DNA from: Krasilnikovozyma curviuscula
Lineage: Eukaryota; Basidiomycota; Tremellomycetes; Cystofilobasidiales; Mrakiaceae
Reading direction: 5' to 3'
Assembly: GCA_014825775.1 (NCBI GenBank)
Contig: MVAQ01000015.1
Location: 123,722-187,721 of the forward strand
DNA length: 64,000 nucleotides
Positions 48,101-60,449 of the stretch are shown one piece after another; the stretch's first letter is position 1, and every line of letters begins with the position of its first letter. A model generated the notes under the pieces. The model saw nothing but the letters and a program-made list of their open reading frames with translations. It was not told the origin of the DNA and ran no database searches. The translations under genes and the position numbers were made by a program.

Positions 48101-48503
48101 AAAATGGCTTACAGGCACTTTGACATTACCACTCTCATACTCGCTCTTTCCTTGCTCTCCTCCAAACAGGTTACCGCATCCACGAAGGATATGCAGCCTC
48201 CCCAACAAAATGTTTCCAGTCACTTCTTCTGACAATGAGGAAGCTGTTCTGACCTGCTCTAGCGTTTCGTATAGGACAGCCCATCTGTTTGAGGCGGCAA
48301 AACAAAATTGTCAGCGTTCGCTCTACCCTTCAATGGGAAGAGAAAAAGGCTCACGATGTCAGAGCTAGCTCCAGCGGTAGATCAGGAGGGCTATCTGCCT
48401 TGATTTCTGTCTGAGAAAGGGAACAGGACATTTACTTAGTTTGGTATTCACGTTTAGTCAAAAGGTTCGCAAAGAAACTAACCCTCAGCGACGAAGGAGG
48501 CAT
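42115..48503 (-). CDS. NUP188: Nucleoporin NUP188
   Basis: ATG 48503 (MPPSSLR) joins TEIKADSPPDLPLELAL and then SWAVLYETLEQVR. A very large helical-repeat protein of about 1,900 residues follows. It is rich in Leu/Ser with few introns, including one 859-codon open frame. Within it, IILPGGTVMPVGTVGTVVSP, VVVRWTLENSGWRLVAEVL resembles the SH3-like insertion (G-T-x-G-x-V ... V-V-R-W ... S-G-W-x-L) of the Nup188 N-terminal solenoid. C-terminal blocks include YLDMYREEVSSRCLNQLMES and a short last exon ending LVVEKLL. Nup188 is an inner-ring scaffold of the nuclear pore. The call rests on size, alpha-solenoid character and the SH3-like insert. NUP192/205 is the main alternative and lacks this insert. 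Confidence 0.75.
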
Positions 48504-49009
48504 CAGAAACACCTAGGAACTTTGGCAGCAGGCTCTGACAAGAGTTCAAGAGCCTCAGAAGTCCAGAGTAATGGAAAGGGTGTAAGCCGTTTGGCAGGTG
48601 GCTGTCAAAGTCAGCTCAATAGCAGCCTGGAGCCTGACATCTCGAGCACAATACTTGCATTTCCTTGGATTTTTCCCCTTTTCTCAGAGGCTTCCAGTCG
48701 ATTTAACAAATGTGATACTCATGTTGAAACCGATGTATAACAGGAGAGGAAGATTCGACAAAGACTTCGATAGCTGCTGCATTCTTAACGAATTTTTATT
48801 TATTGAAACTTGCTACCAGTTGGCAGAGTTCTTGGTCTCTTCCTTTGAATGCATTCAAGTCAGTTCTACAATCCAATCTGTCTATTGAAATAGGAAAAGT
48901 GAGCTCTGTATAATCACAGCCAGAAATCTCTCGCGTGCTCTGACCAACGACGCGCCGCTTCATTGCTGGTTTCCTCGCGACCTTATCCCACTCTAATCTT
49001 TACTTGACG
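48504..49009. other. Divergent promoter region, NUP188 and PDS5
   Basis: About 500 bp separate the divergent starts of NUP188 and PDS5 and should hold both promoters. GC-rich ACGCGC and CTCGCG words lie within 90 bp of the PDS5 start but do not exactly match the ACGCGT cell-cycle box. No gene is supported. Confidence 0.4.
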
Positions 49010-52000
49010 ATGGCAGTGGACAACAAGGCCCGTCTGAGGTTCAAAGGGAACCTCTTGGAGAAAGGGATCTCCTCTGATACTCTCCTGACCAGGCTCAAGG
49101 TTCGTACCAAAATCCTCCCTCGTGATTTTCTGATTGGTTTGGATAGCATGGCGAAACTGACACCCTCCTTCTTGACCTTCTGGACCTATTTTTGTATTCT
49201 ATAGATCTTATGTACAGAGCTACAAAACCTGGAAGTGGATCCCGATATGTTTGACAAGGGCTCCCTCACACCCGTCAGCACTCAGCTCATTCACAAGACC
49301 ATCCTTTTCCACAAGGAGTAAGTACAGAAGCTCTCCTTCACTACTTTAGTAGTCAGGATGATTCCTGATAAGAACATTGTACTGCTTACAGTCCTGGAGT
49401 GAAAGCCTACGCAGCTTGTGCTTTGGCAGATATGCTCCGGTGCTGTGCCCCTGACGCTCCGTACGATGAGACCGCTCTTGTGGTGAGTAGGCCAACCACT
49501 TCAATCGTCAGAATATATGAGTTCCCTGACGCCCCATCAATACTGGTGCTGCTCGACAAAAATACTCTCCCGTAGGATATCTTCACGTTCTTCCTCAACC
49601 TCCTGACCACGAACCTGAAACCTGCCAAAACGATCGCACGAGGTGGAATGTCGGCGTCAGGTTAGTAGAAATGAGCTGAAACGTCCCTCGTACAATCTGA
49701 CAAGACTATTCATGACCGATCGCCATTCTCTAGGCGCCAAATCAGAATACTACAAACAATATTTCTACCTCGTCGACTCTCTAGCAACCATCAAATCAGT
49801 CGTGTTGATCTGGGATTTCGATAACGGAGAACATCCTCTCGTGCCGAGGTATTTCAAGGAAATCTTGGACATGGTTCGGTAAGCTTTTTATCTTATCTGA
49901 AGGCTTGGAACTCGCTCTTCGTTGCTTGGCTGATATTGACGTGATACACCTCTCCTTTCACAGATACGATTTGCCAACATCTTTAGTCACACATTTTACA
50001 GATATTCTCATCTCTCTCTTGGACGAAGGCACGACCGTCCCCGTTGACGTCCGAAACAGCTTGTTGTTCCAGTTCGACCGAGATCTCAAAGGTTACGATG
50101 AGAAGTCCATGAACGTCGCAGCTGAGGCATTGGAACATGACTACAATGACCCTAAGGTGGAGCGAAGTGTTGGCAGTGTGAGTGGTTAAATATTCTTACT
50201 TTCAAACGAGCTTGAGACAACGCGTCTCGAGGTATGTGAATGGCGCTTCCGCTGATTCGCACCTTAAACTGCTCCAGTACTTTGCCGACATCATGATCTC
50301 GAACAGCTCATTGAGAGATTCTCCTGGCCCCTCTCATCACTCTGACGAAGATGATAATGACATTAGTGGTTCTGAAGTCAACGCAATCCAACGTGCTCAC
50401 AAACTGCTACTAGAGATCTCTGCACTCTGCCCCAAAATTACCCTCTCTCTGATCCCACTCCTCTCGTCTGAACTTGCGACACCTTCTGCGCCGCATAGAA
50501 GACTCGCCGTGAAGACGCTTGGAGCAATCTTTGGGCATGGAAAGATGGGCAGTGATGTCATATCTAAGTGTGAGAAGGCTTGGGATGCTTGGATTGGCAG
50601 AGAGAAGGACTCGGATGTTAATATTAGAGAGGAATGGGTAAAAGCCGTTGGAAGAGTGTTCAAGAACGGTGAAGGTTCGGCTAAAAAGCAACTAGAACGT
50701 ATGTCGCGTCGTTCCACTTCCGATTCTTAAACATCTAATTCTGAAATTCTTTTCGCTTCAGCCCATATTCGTATGAAACTCAACGATCCTGAAGTATCCA
50801 TCCGTCTTTCCACCGCTAAGCTCTTTGCCTCGCTGTCGTACGAAACGATCCTTCTTTCGGTGAAGCTCGAAACTCTCAAGGAACTTTCAGGTCGAATGAA
50901 GGACAGAAAGCCACTGGTCCGACAAGCAGCTTGTGATACCCTCTGTGTGCTGTACAACAAAGCTGCGGGAGAGATTGAGAGTGAAGGACCTGATGGAACG
51001 GCTGCGAAGCGATTTGGTTGGATCCCGAGTGATGTGTTGGAATGTACCTTCTTGGGTCAGGATAGAAGGTGAGCTGCCATTACTATTTCGAAACACCCTT
51101 GTATGCAAATCTAACAACTAGGAGTTCACGTAGCATTCGAGAAATGGTGGAGCTTAACCTCTTCACCCACATCCTTCCTCTCCCATCCAAAGGTGACGCC
51201 GAGGATGAAGCTTCATGGGTCGATCGATATCTTCTCGTGATGAGACACCTCACTCCCTCTGCCCAAAAGGCACTTTTCGCTTTGTCTGGCTTCAATGCTC
51301 AACGAACTATCCTTCTAAACTTCTTGCGCGCGTGTGAGGAGTTCAATGGGGGTATCATCGACAAAGGTCCAGATGTTGACAAGATTCAACGCAGATTGAA
51401 TGCATTCAAACAGGGCGTAGCCAGTAAGTGCTCTTTCTCCCTTTCGTTTCTTTTATGCTCACTCAAGGTGTATTTGTACTTTGCAGATATGATGCCTGAT
51501 GCTGCAAAGGCTGTGTCAGACTTGTCAGCATTTGCTAACGCTAATGAAAATCGATTGTACAAAATTTTAAAGTCCGCATCTGATCCTCAAACTGACCTAA
51601 GAAATCTCATCAAGCTCCAGGTATCTAAAACTTCCTTTGCGCCTCCGTCAGTCCAGCAAACTTACCTGCTTCCTTTCTTCTCAGAATGAATTCTACAAGA
51701 GAGTTGAAGGGATTTCTTCTTCTATCCTCGGAACTTTCAAAATCTTCTTTCGTCGGGTCTGTTTCCCATTCGTCAACAAGTCATCCATCCCAACTCTTCT
51801 CAAGCATCTTACCGATGCGGACGACAGTACTGCTGAGAATGCTTACAAGACGCTCTATACGGTTGCAAAGCACGTCCCATTGATGTTCAAGTCTCACGTA
51901 GCTGAGCTTGGGAAGATCATCATCGATCCCAAGTACGAGGTGAGGGTCGAGGTCGCCATGCAGGCTCTGGCGCATGTTGGACGACAAGATCTAAGCGTAG

Positions 52001-54436
52001 CGACGAATGATAAGTGAGTTTCAAGTCTCCTGAGTTTTGTTCTAGAAACTCATTTCGATCTGGGGTGCTTGACGTTTTCAGAAAAGTGATCGAACGAGCC
52101 ACTCACTTTGTGCTAGAGGGGACCACAAGACAAGCCAAGTTCGGTGCTCGATTGCTCGCTTTCTCGAAAGCTGCGGATGTCAACTGTACAGCTGCGATGG
52201 AGGTTAGTCTCACCATAAAGCATCCCTTCCTATCACACATACTCACTACTATTGGGTGTGTAGGCTCTCGCTGAGTTGATACAAAACAATCCTAACAGCG
52301 ATGATTCTGCTACTCATATGAAAGCTCTCACAGAGTTTGCTCACTCTGCTCCCGATCAGTTTGAGCCTCAGAGTGATGTTATCGTCAAGTTCATCTTAAA
52401 GAACTTCAAAGCATCTGGAGAAATTGTAAGTACATTCCTTGCTGACGAAATTCAATTGCTTATTCATGTCTCATTGACACAGGGTGACAAAGATGAGGAC
52501 GACTGGACCAATGAAGGCGACATCTCTCCTCGAGGAAAAGCCATCCTGGAGAGCTTGAAGACTCTCACGGAACGGTGTATCGCCCACAGCGACAATGACG
52601 AAGCGATTGCGACTGCCGCCCCTGTATTCAGACTCTTGTTCAACATCATTGCTTACCATGGGGCAATTGTTCCTGATGATTGGTATGCCTGTTCTCCTAA
52701 TAAAATATTGTCTCTGCAATCTGACCGGCGAACATCTCCTTTTTTGAATGGGTAGCTCTAATATCAAGACTAGAGTCCGGCTACAAGCTGTCAGGTGTAT
52801 CCTCAAGCTGGCGTGTATAGCCAAGTACGACAAGCAAATGCGACCGCAATTCAATGAACTGGCAATAATGGTCCAAGTGAGTGCTTTTGGTTCTCCGGGG
52901 GGTGGGAAACACGATGCGGATAATACCTCTCTTTGCTAGGACCCTTGCTTTGAAGTTCGATTTGGGTTCCTGTCGAAGCTTGTCGCACTGGTGAACCAGC
53001 AAAAGCTCCATCCTCGTTACCAGACGATCATGATTCTCACTGCTCACGATCCGGAGCAAGAACCCAGAGATTTGGTCAGTTATTTACCGACAAACGGCGT
53101 AATGCCCCTTGGTTGAAGCTCATCGTAAAACCTTTTTGCTTTTACCCAGGCGAAGAACTCTCTCGCTGCGTGCACAAGGACATCGCAGGACGGTGAGATA
53201 TTGCACTTCGATCTCACTAATACTACTACTAACCTTTATGACTTCTTGTAGCCTTCCACTCGTTTGTCATGGTATTCACGAGGCTGTTACATACTGTTGC
53301 CCACCATCCGGACTTCTCGACTGAGCCAGAAGACTTAAAGAACATTGCAAAGTATGCCGCCCTAATCTAGAATCCCTTCGGCCGTTGGAGCTGACACTGA
53401 TTGTCCTCTCACTCGCTGGTGTAGGTACATTGATTACTATCTAGATATCGTCGCCAATAAGGACACTGTCTCGCTCCTCTACACCCTGGCTGGCAAATGT
53501 AAGACGGTCAGAGATTGTTCTTCGAACCAAGAAGGCGACAACCGAAATTATAGTGAAGTGAGTTTTCTTCTCTCAATGTCCCAACCCACCTTGTCTGTAT
53601 CGAATGGCTGAAAAACCTCTCTGATTTTTTTTTTTTTTGATAGAACTTGTACATCGTCAGCGAACTGGCGCAGACCATCATCCTTACCCGCCGCGAAACG
53701 AACCAATGGACACTGCATACATACGAGAAGGAAATTGTTATGCCGCATGACATCTTCCGTCCTTTGTCGACCGACGCGGCCAAGAAGAACACGATGAGGG
53801 TGTATCTCGCCGAAGAGACGCTCGATTTCTTGAAGCACAGCATTGGTAAACCGGTCAAGGATATCAAGGTACTTTTTTTCTGTTTGTTTCAGAATACATT
53901 CGACCATGGGGTGTTACTGATACCCGTCTCTTTGTTCTGAAATTGTGAACAGCCCAAGAAGGCGAAAGCTGCAGTCGGTAGTTCGAAGCGCAAAGCTAAA
54001 GCTCCAGCTGCTCCCAAGTATGTTGTCGGTTCCTTCTCTATTTTATGGAAGAATTTTCACACTGATAGTTTTTGTGTCGTCTTCTGTCCAAAGGCGATCC
54101 TCCAAGAAGAAAAGGAAGGATGCAGATTCAGATGAGGACGATGATGATGAGAGTACCGGTGACGAAGACCAAATGGACGTTGACGATCCGATTGAAGAGG
54201 AAGAAAAGGAGGAGGATGAAGAGTCTGTTGAGCCGGTATTGGGTCGTGGTGGGAAGAGAAAGGCTGCGCTGGCGCTCAAAAGCATGGTATGTTTTTCCTT
54301 TCTCAACGCGATGATGTCTTAAAGTTGAGCTGAAGATGATGTCTATTCACAGACTAAACCCAAACTCAAGCCCAAACCGAAGACGAAGGCTGCTGAGTCG
54401 GATGACGAAGAGGAGGAGGAAGAGAAGGAAGACTGA
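49010..54436 (+). CDS. PDS5: Sister chromatid cohesion factor PDS5
   Basis: ATG 49010 (MAVDNKARLRFKGNLL) starts a HEAT-repeat protein of about 1,250 residues with around 18 short introns. Recognisable PDS5 blocks are LVDIFTFFLNLLTTNL, YYKQYFYLVDSLATIKSVV, LFQFDRDLKGYDEKSMNVAA, LKLLQYFADIM, MKLNDPEVSIRLSTAKLFA, DRKPLVRQAACDTLCVLYN, VELNLFTHILP, PTLLKHLTDADDSTAENAY and LYIVSELAQTIIL. The C-terminal tail has alternating Lys/Arg and acidic runs (SKKKRKDADSDEDDDD, KPKPKTKAAESDDEEEE), a usual chromatin-protein tail. PDS5 binds cohesin and controls its loading, release and acetylation. It is divergent from NUP188. One intron near 53628 carries a long T run. Confidence 0.93.
53626..53639. repeat. Poly-T tract in a PDS5 intron
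   Basis: An uninterrupted T run ends two bases before a TAG acceptor, acting as a polypyrimidine tract. It could be length-variable. Confidence 0.7.
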
Positions 54437-54823
54437 GTTGCTTGTTAAACATCCACCTAATAATCTGTGCCCCAAACACACAAAGTCTTTTTTACACTGC
54501 TTGCTTACTATACCCTATCCTTTCTATCCCTTTCACGGTGTATGTACGATGAGTTTTTCGAATCGCGCCAGCAAGCAATCGGGTGCAAGAAAAAAAACAC
54601 AGCATGGCCCCTGCCTTCTTGCCATGTCCTTCTAGTCAAACCTTTGATACTGTATGTAATACAACTGAGAATTTACCGGAGCCCGATTTTTGCAAAACCA
54701 AGAAGAGCGCTCGTTATTGACTGTCGGTACGTCATCACTTTATTTGAGGTCTCGTCCTCGTCCAAACGGCGTCGATGTCATCAAACCCGGCGGCCTCGTT
54801 CTAAAAGTGGGCTCCTCTCGTGG
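54437..54823. other. Intergenic between PDS5 and the coiled-coil protein gene
   Basis: It holds the PDS5 3' region and the promoter of the next gene. The reading frame of the next gene stays open upstream of 54824, so a longer N-terminus cannot be excluded. Confidence 0.4.
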
Positions 54824-57800
54824 ATGAGCATCAAGAGGACGAGATTCCAAGAACCAGTCGACCATCACCCATCTGTCTCACCACCTGTTCCCTCAGTCGT
54901 CCCCTCTGAGGACCAGCTCGTCCCACTCGAGCTCCCCTCGCCAGCGCCAGAAATCCCAGTGTCGACCATGGACTTGCTTAAGAAGAACCAGTCCCCGTCT
55001 CAAAGGCTGCTAGCAAACCTGCTCAAGTCAGTCCAATGCAGTTTTATCTTCTTTGCGGCTCCGTTGGACCAACGTCAACTGACTGGACTTATCATTCTTC
55101 TCCCCTTTTTTCAGCGCTGAGAAGTCTCATTTGGATGCTGTCCTCCAGTCGAATGTGCTCTTCCACAACCAGCAGGCTGCCCTGGCATCCTATGTGTCTG
55201 CAGGAAGAGATTACCAGTTGACGGCTTGTGTCAACGGAGCAGTTGGCGCTTTAGCAGCTGAAGAAAAGAGAATCCAGGTGAGAAAGAGCGTCGTACACGG
55301 GACGTTGTTCGTCCTCGAGCTGATCCTAGTTACTCTCATCCTCTCTTTCTCTGAGTAGATATATGCAAATACCATTACTTCATCAAGGGAAGCTCTCAAG
55401 GAAATCCGAGATGCTGAAGAAACGTTGGCTTCGATCACTCGCGATCGTGACATCTTGTATGCGTTCCTCTGTTGACAATTCTTAAGCCTCACTATAGGTC
55501 TAACTGACCCCTTTCTGTTCTTGACATACAGAGTTCACCGGATGATCAAAGCAACTGGTAAAAAACCCTCGAAGAAATCGCTCAGAAACTCTGCCCTACA
55601 CGGCAGCACTAGTGAAAGCAATCTAGAAACGTCATCAGTCTACTCGTCATCAACAACTCGAACCAACAATTCTCTGGCAGGTAAACTTGAAGACGCTCAA
55701 GCTGAGCTGACAGCTTGTGAGGATGCGTTGAGGCATTGCGAGCAGGAAGTGGAGAGTGTCCGACGAAGAGTCGTCGAGAGAGTGCTGAAGGAACGCCTCG
55801 GTGCCATGGTCGAGATGGGTAGAGCGTATGAGAGAGGTGCTGAGAGAGCTCTTGCTGAGCTCAGAGTCGGTGATATTGAGATCAACGGGCACGCTCGTGA
55901 GTGCTGCGTCTTTCGGTGGTGAAGCAGCTGCCTAAGCTTCGTTGACTTTCGCGAGGTGAAACTCTAACATCCTTCTCATTGTTTTGAAGATTTATACAAC
56001 GATCCTAATTCACTATACTCTCCAACCGGCTCATTTGAAGTCGAATCTAACCCTTCAATTGCTCCTTCTCAATCGGCTTCACAAACGGGTCATGATGACG
56101 GGGCTTCAGTCTCTTCATCCGATCTTGGATCTAGACGACGTCAAATTCTCCACCCTCCATCAATTCCTTCAAGTCCAAGTCAGAAAGCGGGAGGGAGTGT
56201 AGCTGGATCGCTTATCGGAATCCCGGAGCGATCGAGGGCCGCTGAGGAGGCGGGTGAAGGATCGAGCGACGAAGATTTAGGAGACGTTCAGGTCGTAGAA
56301 AACACTCCAAGAGCTCCTATACAAAGAACTCTCAGTGAAGTCGGCTCTAGTGCCTCCAGAACTGCTAAACCAGTGTCCAAACTTTCACCAAAGAAGAGCA
56401 CGCCATCTCTCGGTAGCAGAACAAACACCAACCGCACCATCACCCAGTCGCGGGTCAATGGCAACGACAGCGATTCTTCAGAAGAGGGAACTCTCCGTAA
56501 CAAGAGATCGTTCACCAATCCACCACCAACTCGCCGAAAAGCAGCCTCAGACGTCGGATTTGCCAACCGTCCTCGAATTCCACCTGCCCCATTGCGCAGG
56601 ACATACTCTGCGGAATCAAATCGATCAGTTGGCTCTTCTGCCAACGGTAGAGGGAAGAGAAAGGGCTTCTGGGCTGGATTCGCTGGCCTTTTCAAAGGTC
56701 CAAACGCGAAGAGCAACCAGCAAACCAGGGAGAGAGAGCGTACCACCAGTACCTGGCAAACAAGGACCGACTCCAACATCTACAAGGTCAACGGTGGCGC
56801 TAGTACATTACCAGCTTCAACAAGGAAGCCTACACAGAGACGTGGCCGTCGTGATTCGTCCAGCAGTGACGAAGGCATCAATCGAGCCAACTTGGTTGCG
56901 GTGACCAACGTTGGCCGCGGTGGGTTCGCTGAGGAAAAACAGTGGAAGGTTGAACCAGCTTCCAACGGTACTGGACCAGGAAAGCTCCAGAGATCTGGCA
57001 GTAGCAAATCGACTGTCACCCAAAGCACTAATGCCATCAAGAAGAAGACTCCAACCGCCGCCAACAACAACTCTACTGTCAACAACAACAATGGTACATC
57101 CCTCAGCAGAAACTCGTCTGTTTCTACCAACCTCTCCGCTCCTCCAAGGGCGACCAGCGGTAACCCAAGCAGTGCCAACGTCTCGAGGTCGAACACCATC
57201 AATTCGACCACCTCAACAGCTCGATCAGGCGCCCCCAGAAGCGGCAGTCATTCCCGCGAAAGGCAAAGGTCGACCGCATCTGCGACCTCCAGGAATGGAA
57301 CGAATCAAGCTGCTCGGTCTGGAAACAGCCTGATGAACCTAGTCGAACCTCCGGTGCCCAAGATGATGGAGATCCCTAAGGCACCACGATCGACCGTGAC
57401 CCCTCAAATGTTCAGCATCACCGCTCCTCCACCTATTTCCCACGACAATTCACCAGTCACCTCACACGTTGCGTCTCCAGTGATGTCTCCGGTCATTGCT
57501 GCTCCAACACCTCGTCCACATGTCCCTGCCGTTCCTGCTCTCATCAATGGCGGTACTCACTCATCATCATCTTCAACTACTTCTCAAGGGTCCTCCTCAG
57601 GATACATCCACGTGCCTCGTCCTTCATCAACTTTATCTCCACCACCTCGCTCAGCTTTGCGATCCCCACCAGCCGAACGTGTCCCGTCGCCACGACCACC
57701 GCTCACACGATCTGAGACCGTCACGGACGGAGAGAGCATATACGGCACGGCGGCGGAAGACGAGTCAGATCTGGAAGATGACGGAGACTTGACGGATAAA

Positions 57801-58136
57801 GAACAAGGCCACCCTCTTACCCGGAGGAAATCCGTCAGACTCGACGTCCCACCGTCGCCGGGAGTAGGCTCCATCGCCGAATCTAAATCGAACCCCTTGT
57901 TCGACAGTACCAAAAGCAAACGATCCGCCGACTTACCAGCTCCACCACCGCCTTCGGCATTCCCCTCAGCGGGGTGGGAAAGTAAGATTGGCATCAAGAC
58001 GGTGGACTCGTCTGATGAGGACGAGGACGAAGGTGAATATGCTATGGCGAGAAGGGCTATGTTGAGGGCGTCTCGTCACATGGAATCTGCTGGGAAGAAG
58101 ATAGCCAAGAGGGAGGCGGCAGGTGAAGACGCTTGA
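54824..58136 (+). CDS. Unrecognised coiled-coil protein with long Ser/Pro-rich disordered tail
   Basis: I do not recognise the family. ATG 54824 (MSIKRTRFQEPVDHH) was chosen as the first Met of a Pro-rich lead. ATG 54968 (MDLLKKNQSPSQRLL) is an alternative. Four introns join a helical N-terminal third: AEKSHLDAVLQSNVLFHNQ, QLTACVNGAVGALAAEEKR, ALKEIRDAEETLASITRD, then a heptad-rich coiled coil (KLEDAQAELTACEDALRH, EVESVRRRVVERVLKERLG, GRAYERGAERALAELR). This arrangement is reminiscent of BAR-like or eisosome proteins, but that is only an impression. The remaining ~650 residues are one exon, rich in Ser, Pro, Thr, Arg and Asn. A short GFWAGFAGLFKGP motif lies in it, and acidic DSSDEDEDEGEYAMARR is near the end. 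It is probably a cytoplasmic scaffold with many possible phosphosites. Confidence 0.75.
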
Positions 58137-58528
58137 GTTTAGATTGGGTGAGGAGAAGAAGGTAGTGAAAAGTATGATCTTAGTGGTCTTGTTTTTAATC
58201 AAAAACCTGTTACAGTATGCTTCATACGTCCCTTTCACTATAACTTATCTTTATATAGCATGAGATCTATAATGTGTACACTTTGGCGGGGCGCTTCTCA
58301 AGGCTGTCGACTGAGCGCATTACGCCCTGGCTCGATGTAGGGTTATAATACTTTCGCGCAATCTTTTTATTTACCGTATTTGTTTCAATCCATCTAGACA
58401 TTGAAGTTAATCTTCGTAGCCTGTGGAAAAAGCGTACTGCTGTTCTCGGAACCAAAGTAAACTCCGTCTCCGTGGGCACGGCAATTCAAGCTTCACACCA
58501 AACCTGCACCACCTTCATCTTTTTCAAA
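58137..58528. other. Intergenic before the 2-hydroxyacid dehydrogenase
   Basis: It holds the 3' region of the coiled-coil gene and the promoter of the dehydrogenase, both on the plus strand. No gene or clear element is supported. Confidence 0.4.
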
Positions 58529-60054
58529 ATGGCAGCTACTAAAAAACCGCTCGTACTTTTGCTGGATAAGATTAATCTGGCTCACTCTGCCCTGTCGACA
58601 CTATCGAAAAATGCCGAGATTGTAGTGAGTGACCTCAAGAGGCCGAAGACTTTTGATATCTCACTGACTGCCTATATTCCGCAGCATATGACCAGCACCA
58701 GCAGAGCAGAATTCATTGCTGACTGCTCTTCAAAGTACGCTGGAGTTACTGCCTTCTACAGGCATTTCAAGGGTACAGCTTCAGTGAAGATAACTGGCGT
58801 CTTTGATTCTGAACTCGTGAATGCTTTACCACCTAACCTGAAGTTTATTGCTCACAAGTGAGTATATATTTCGCTCTTCGTAGCATTCTGGTTGAGATTA
58901 ACGTCCGTCTTCTTGAATAGTGGTGCTGGATACGACCAAAGTATATCCACGATTCAGCCGTGCTCAGTCCATACTGCATGCTGACATCCGCCGCCCTTCT
59001 TCTGATAGTTGATGTTGACTCCTGTACCAAGAGGAACATCATGGTTTCCAATGTTCCAGTGGCCGTAGACAACGCTACCGCCGACACGGCGATGTTCCTT
59101 CTTTTGGGCAGCATCAGGCAATTCGGATTCGCCATGCAGGAAGCCAAATCAGGCAGATTTAACTCTCAAATAAAACTTTCGAACGATCCAAATGGGAAGG
59201 TTCTTGGTATCCTGGGTATGGGTGGAATTGGTCAGTACTGGCATTTGCGCATGTCGACCTCAAACCTGATCTCTGTTCTCTCCCAGGTCGTGCGTTGGCC
59301 AAGAGAGCAGCTGCTTTTGGAATGAGTGAGTCTGTAGACATCACTATACTTCAGAGAAGAGAGGCTCATTTCGCTCTGGAATCTGTCTAGCTGTCATCTA
59401 CCACAACAGGAACAAACTCGACGCTGACCTCGAGGGCGGTGCAACTTATGTCTCCTTCGAAGAGATCCTGGCTCAGAGTGACGTACTGAGCTTGAACTTG
59501 CCTCTAAATTCAAAGACAAAGCATATTATTGGTCTTCCTGAATTGAAGAAAATGAAGAGGTTGGTTTACTTCACCGTCTGATGCCTGCGACATTCGTGCC
59601 GACACCTTTGTTTGCAGTTCTGCCATCTTGATCAACACTGCTAGAGGCCCTGTAGTTGACGAGGCTGCTTTAGTACAAGCCTTGAACGAAAACATTATCG
59701 CTGGAGCGGGTCTTGATGTTTACGAGGTGAGAAGATTGAGTTGCGCTTCCCCAGTTATCAACTTTCATGTTCATCTAACATTCCTCTTTGTAGGCCGAGC
59801 CAACGATTAGCCAAGGTCTCTTAGATAGTACTAAATCTTTCCTATTGCCCCAGTATGTTCATCTGCGACAGATTGGTGACTGGAGTCTGGCGCTGACTTG
59901 TTGCTCCCCCTCTGTTCTTGTCGATAGCGTCGGTACGTTGACACTGGAAACTCAAGAGGAAATGGAAGCCGTCTGCTTGAGAAACATCGGGCATGGCCTT
60001 GCTACTGGAAAGCTCTCCTTCACGGTGCCCGAACAAAAACATCTCTTAGGGTAG
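58529..60054 (+). CDS. D-isomer-specific 2-hydroxyacid dehydrogenase (glyoxylate reductase type)
   Basis: Eight or nine exons give about 350 residues. The N-terminal substrate part reads [22 protein letters not shown] across an intron. NAD(P)-binding follows as [18 protein letters not shown] (G-x-G-x-x-G) and [11 protein letters not shown]. The second signature is [12 protein letters not shown], then [20 protein letters not shown] with the catalytic Arg, [12 protein letters not shown] with the Glu, and [12 protein letters not shown] with the His of the Glu-His relay. HNRNK after the third strand, with Arg where NAD enzymes have Asp, favours NADPH, as in glyoxylate/hydroxypyruvate reductases (yeast GOR1 group). 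It would reduce glyoxylate or a related 2-ketoacid in cytosol or mitochondria. The stop is at 60052-60054. Confidence 0.9.
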
Positions 60055-60416
60055 AATGCAAAGTATAGCCATAATTAGACTACACTTCCGTTGTGCTTGC
60101 TTAGATTAGATGAGTGAACTCAATTTCTAGTGCACCAAAGCTTTCGGAAGCGAAATTCAAGACCTCGATGAGAGTGTAGTTGTTTCGGGCGAGATGCGTA
60201 GGGGCGACGCTGATACTCATCTGTGGAGAAAATATTTCCCAGCAGCTTGAATTTGAACTTGCTAGGTGGAGAGAGATGATAGAGTAGATTTATGAAATAC
60301 AAGGCATCATCTATTATCGGTGGTTAAAAGTGTCGTAGCCGCACATGGAGGTGGTGTAAATAAAGACAAAGAACTCAGTCAACCCCCAGCGCTCAAGCAT
60401 TTTTCAGCAGACATTC
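60055..60416. other. Convergent intergenic region with a repeated 23-nt segment
   Basis: It lies between the 3' ends of the dehydrogenase (plus) and the oligopeptide transporter (minus). It contains one copy (60392-60414) of a segment whose other copy spans the transporter's last codons. No other gene is supported. Confidence 0.5.
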
Positions 60417-60449
60417 CTAAGCAGGACTCAAGCATCTGTCAGCAGACAT
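60392..60449. repeat. Imperfect direct repeat across the oligopeptide transporter stop codon
   Basis: Copies at 60392-60414 and 60427-60449 match at 21 of 23 positions with a period of 35 nt. The stop codon (60417-60419) lies in the spacer, so one copy is coding and the other is in the 3' untranslated region. Confidence 0.85.
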
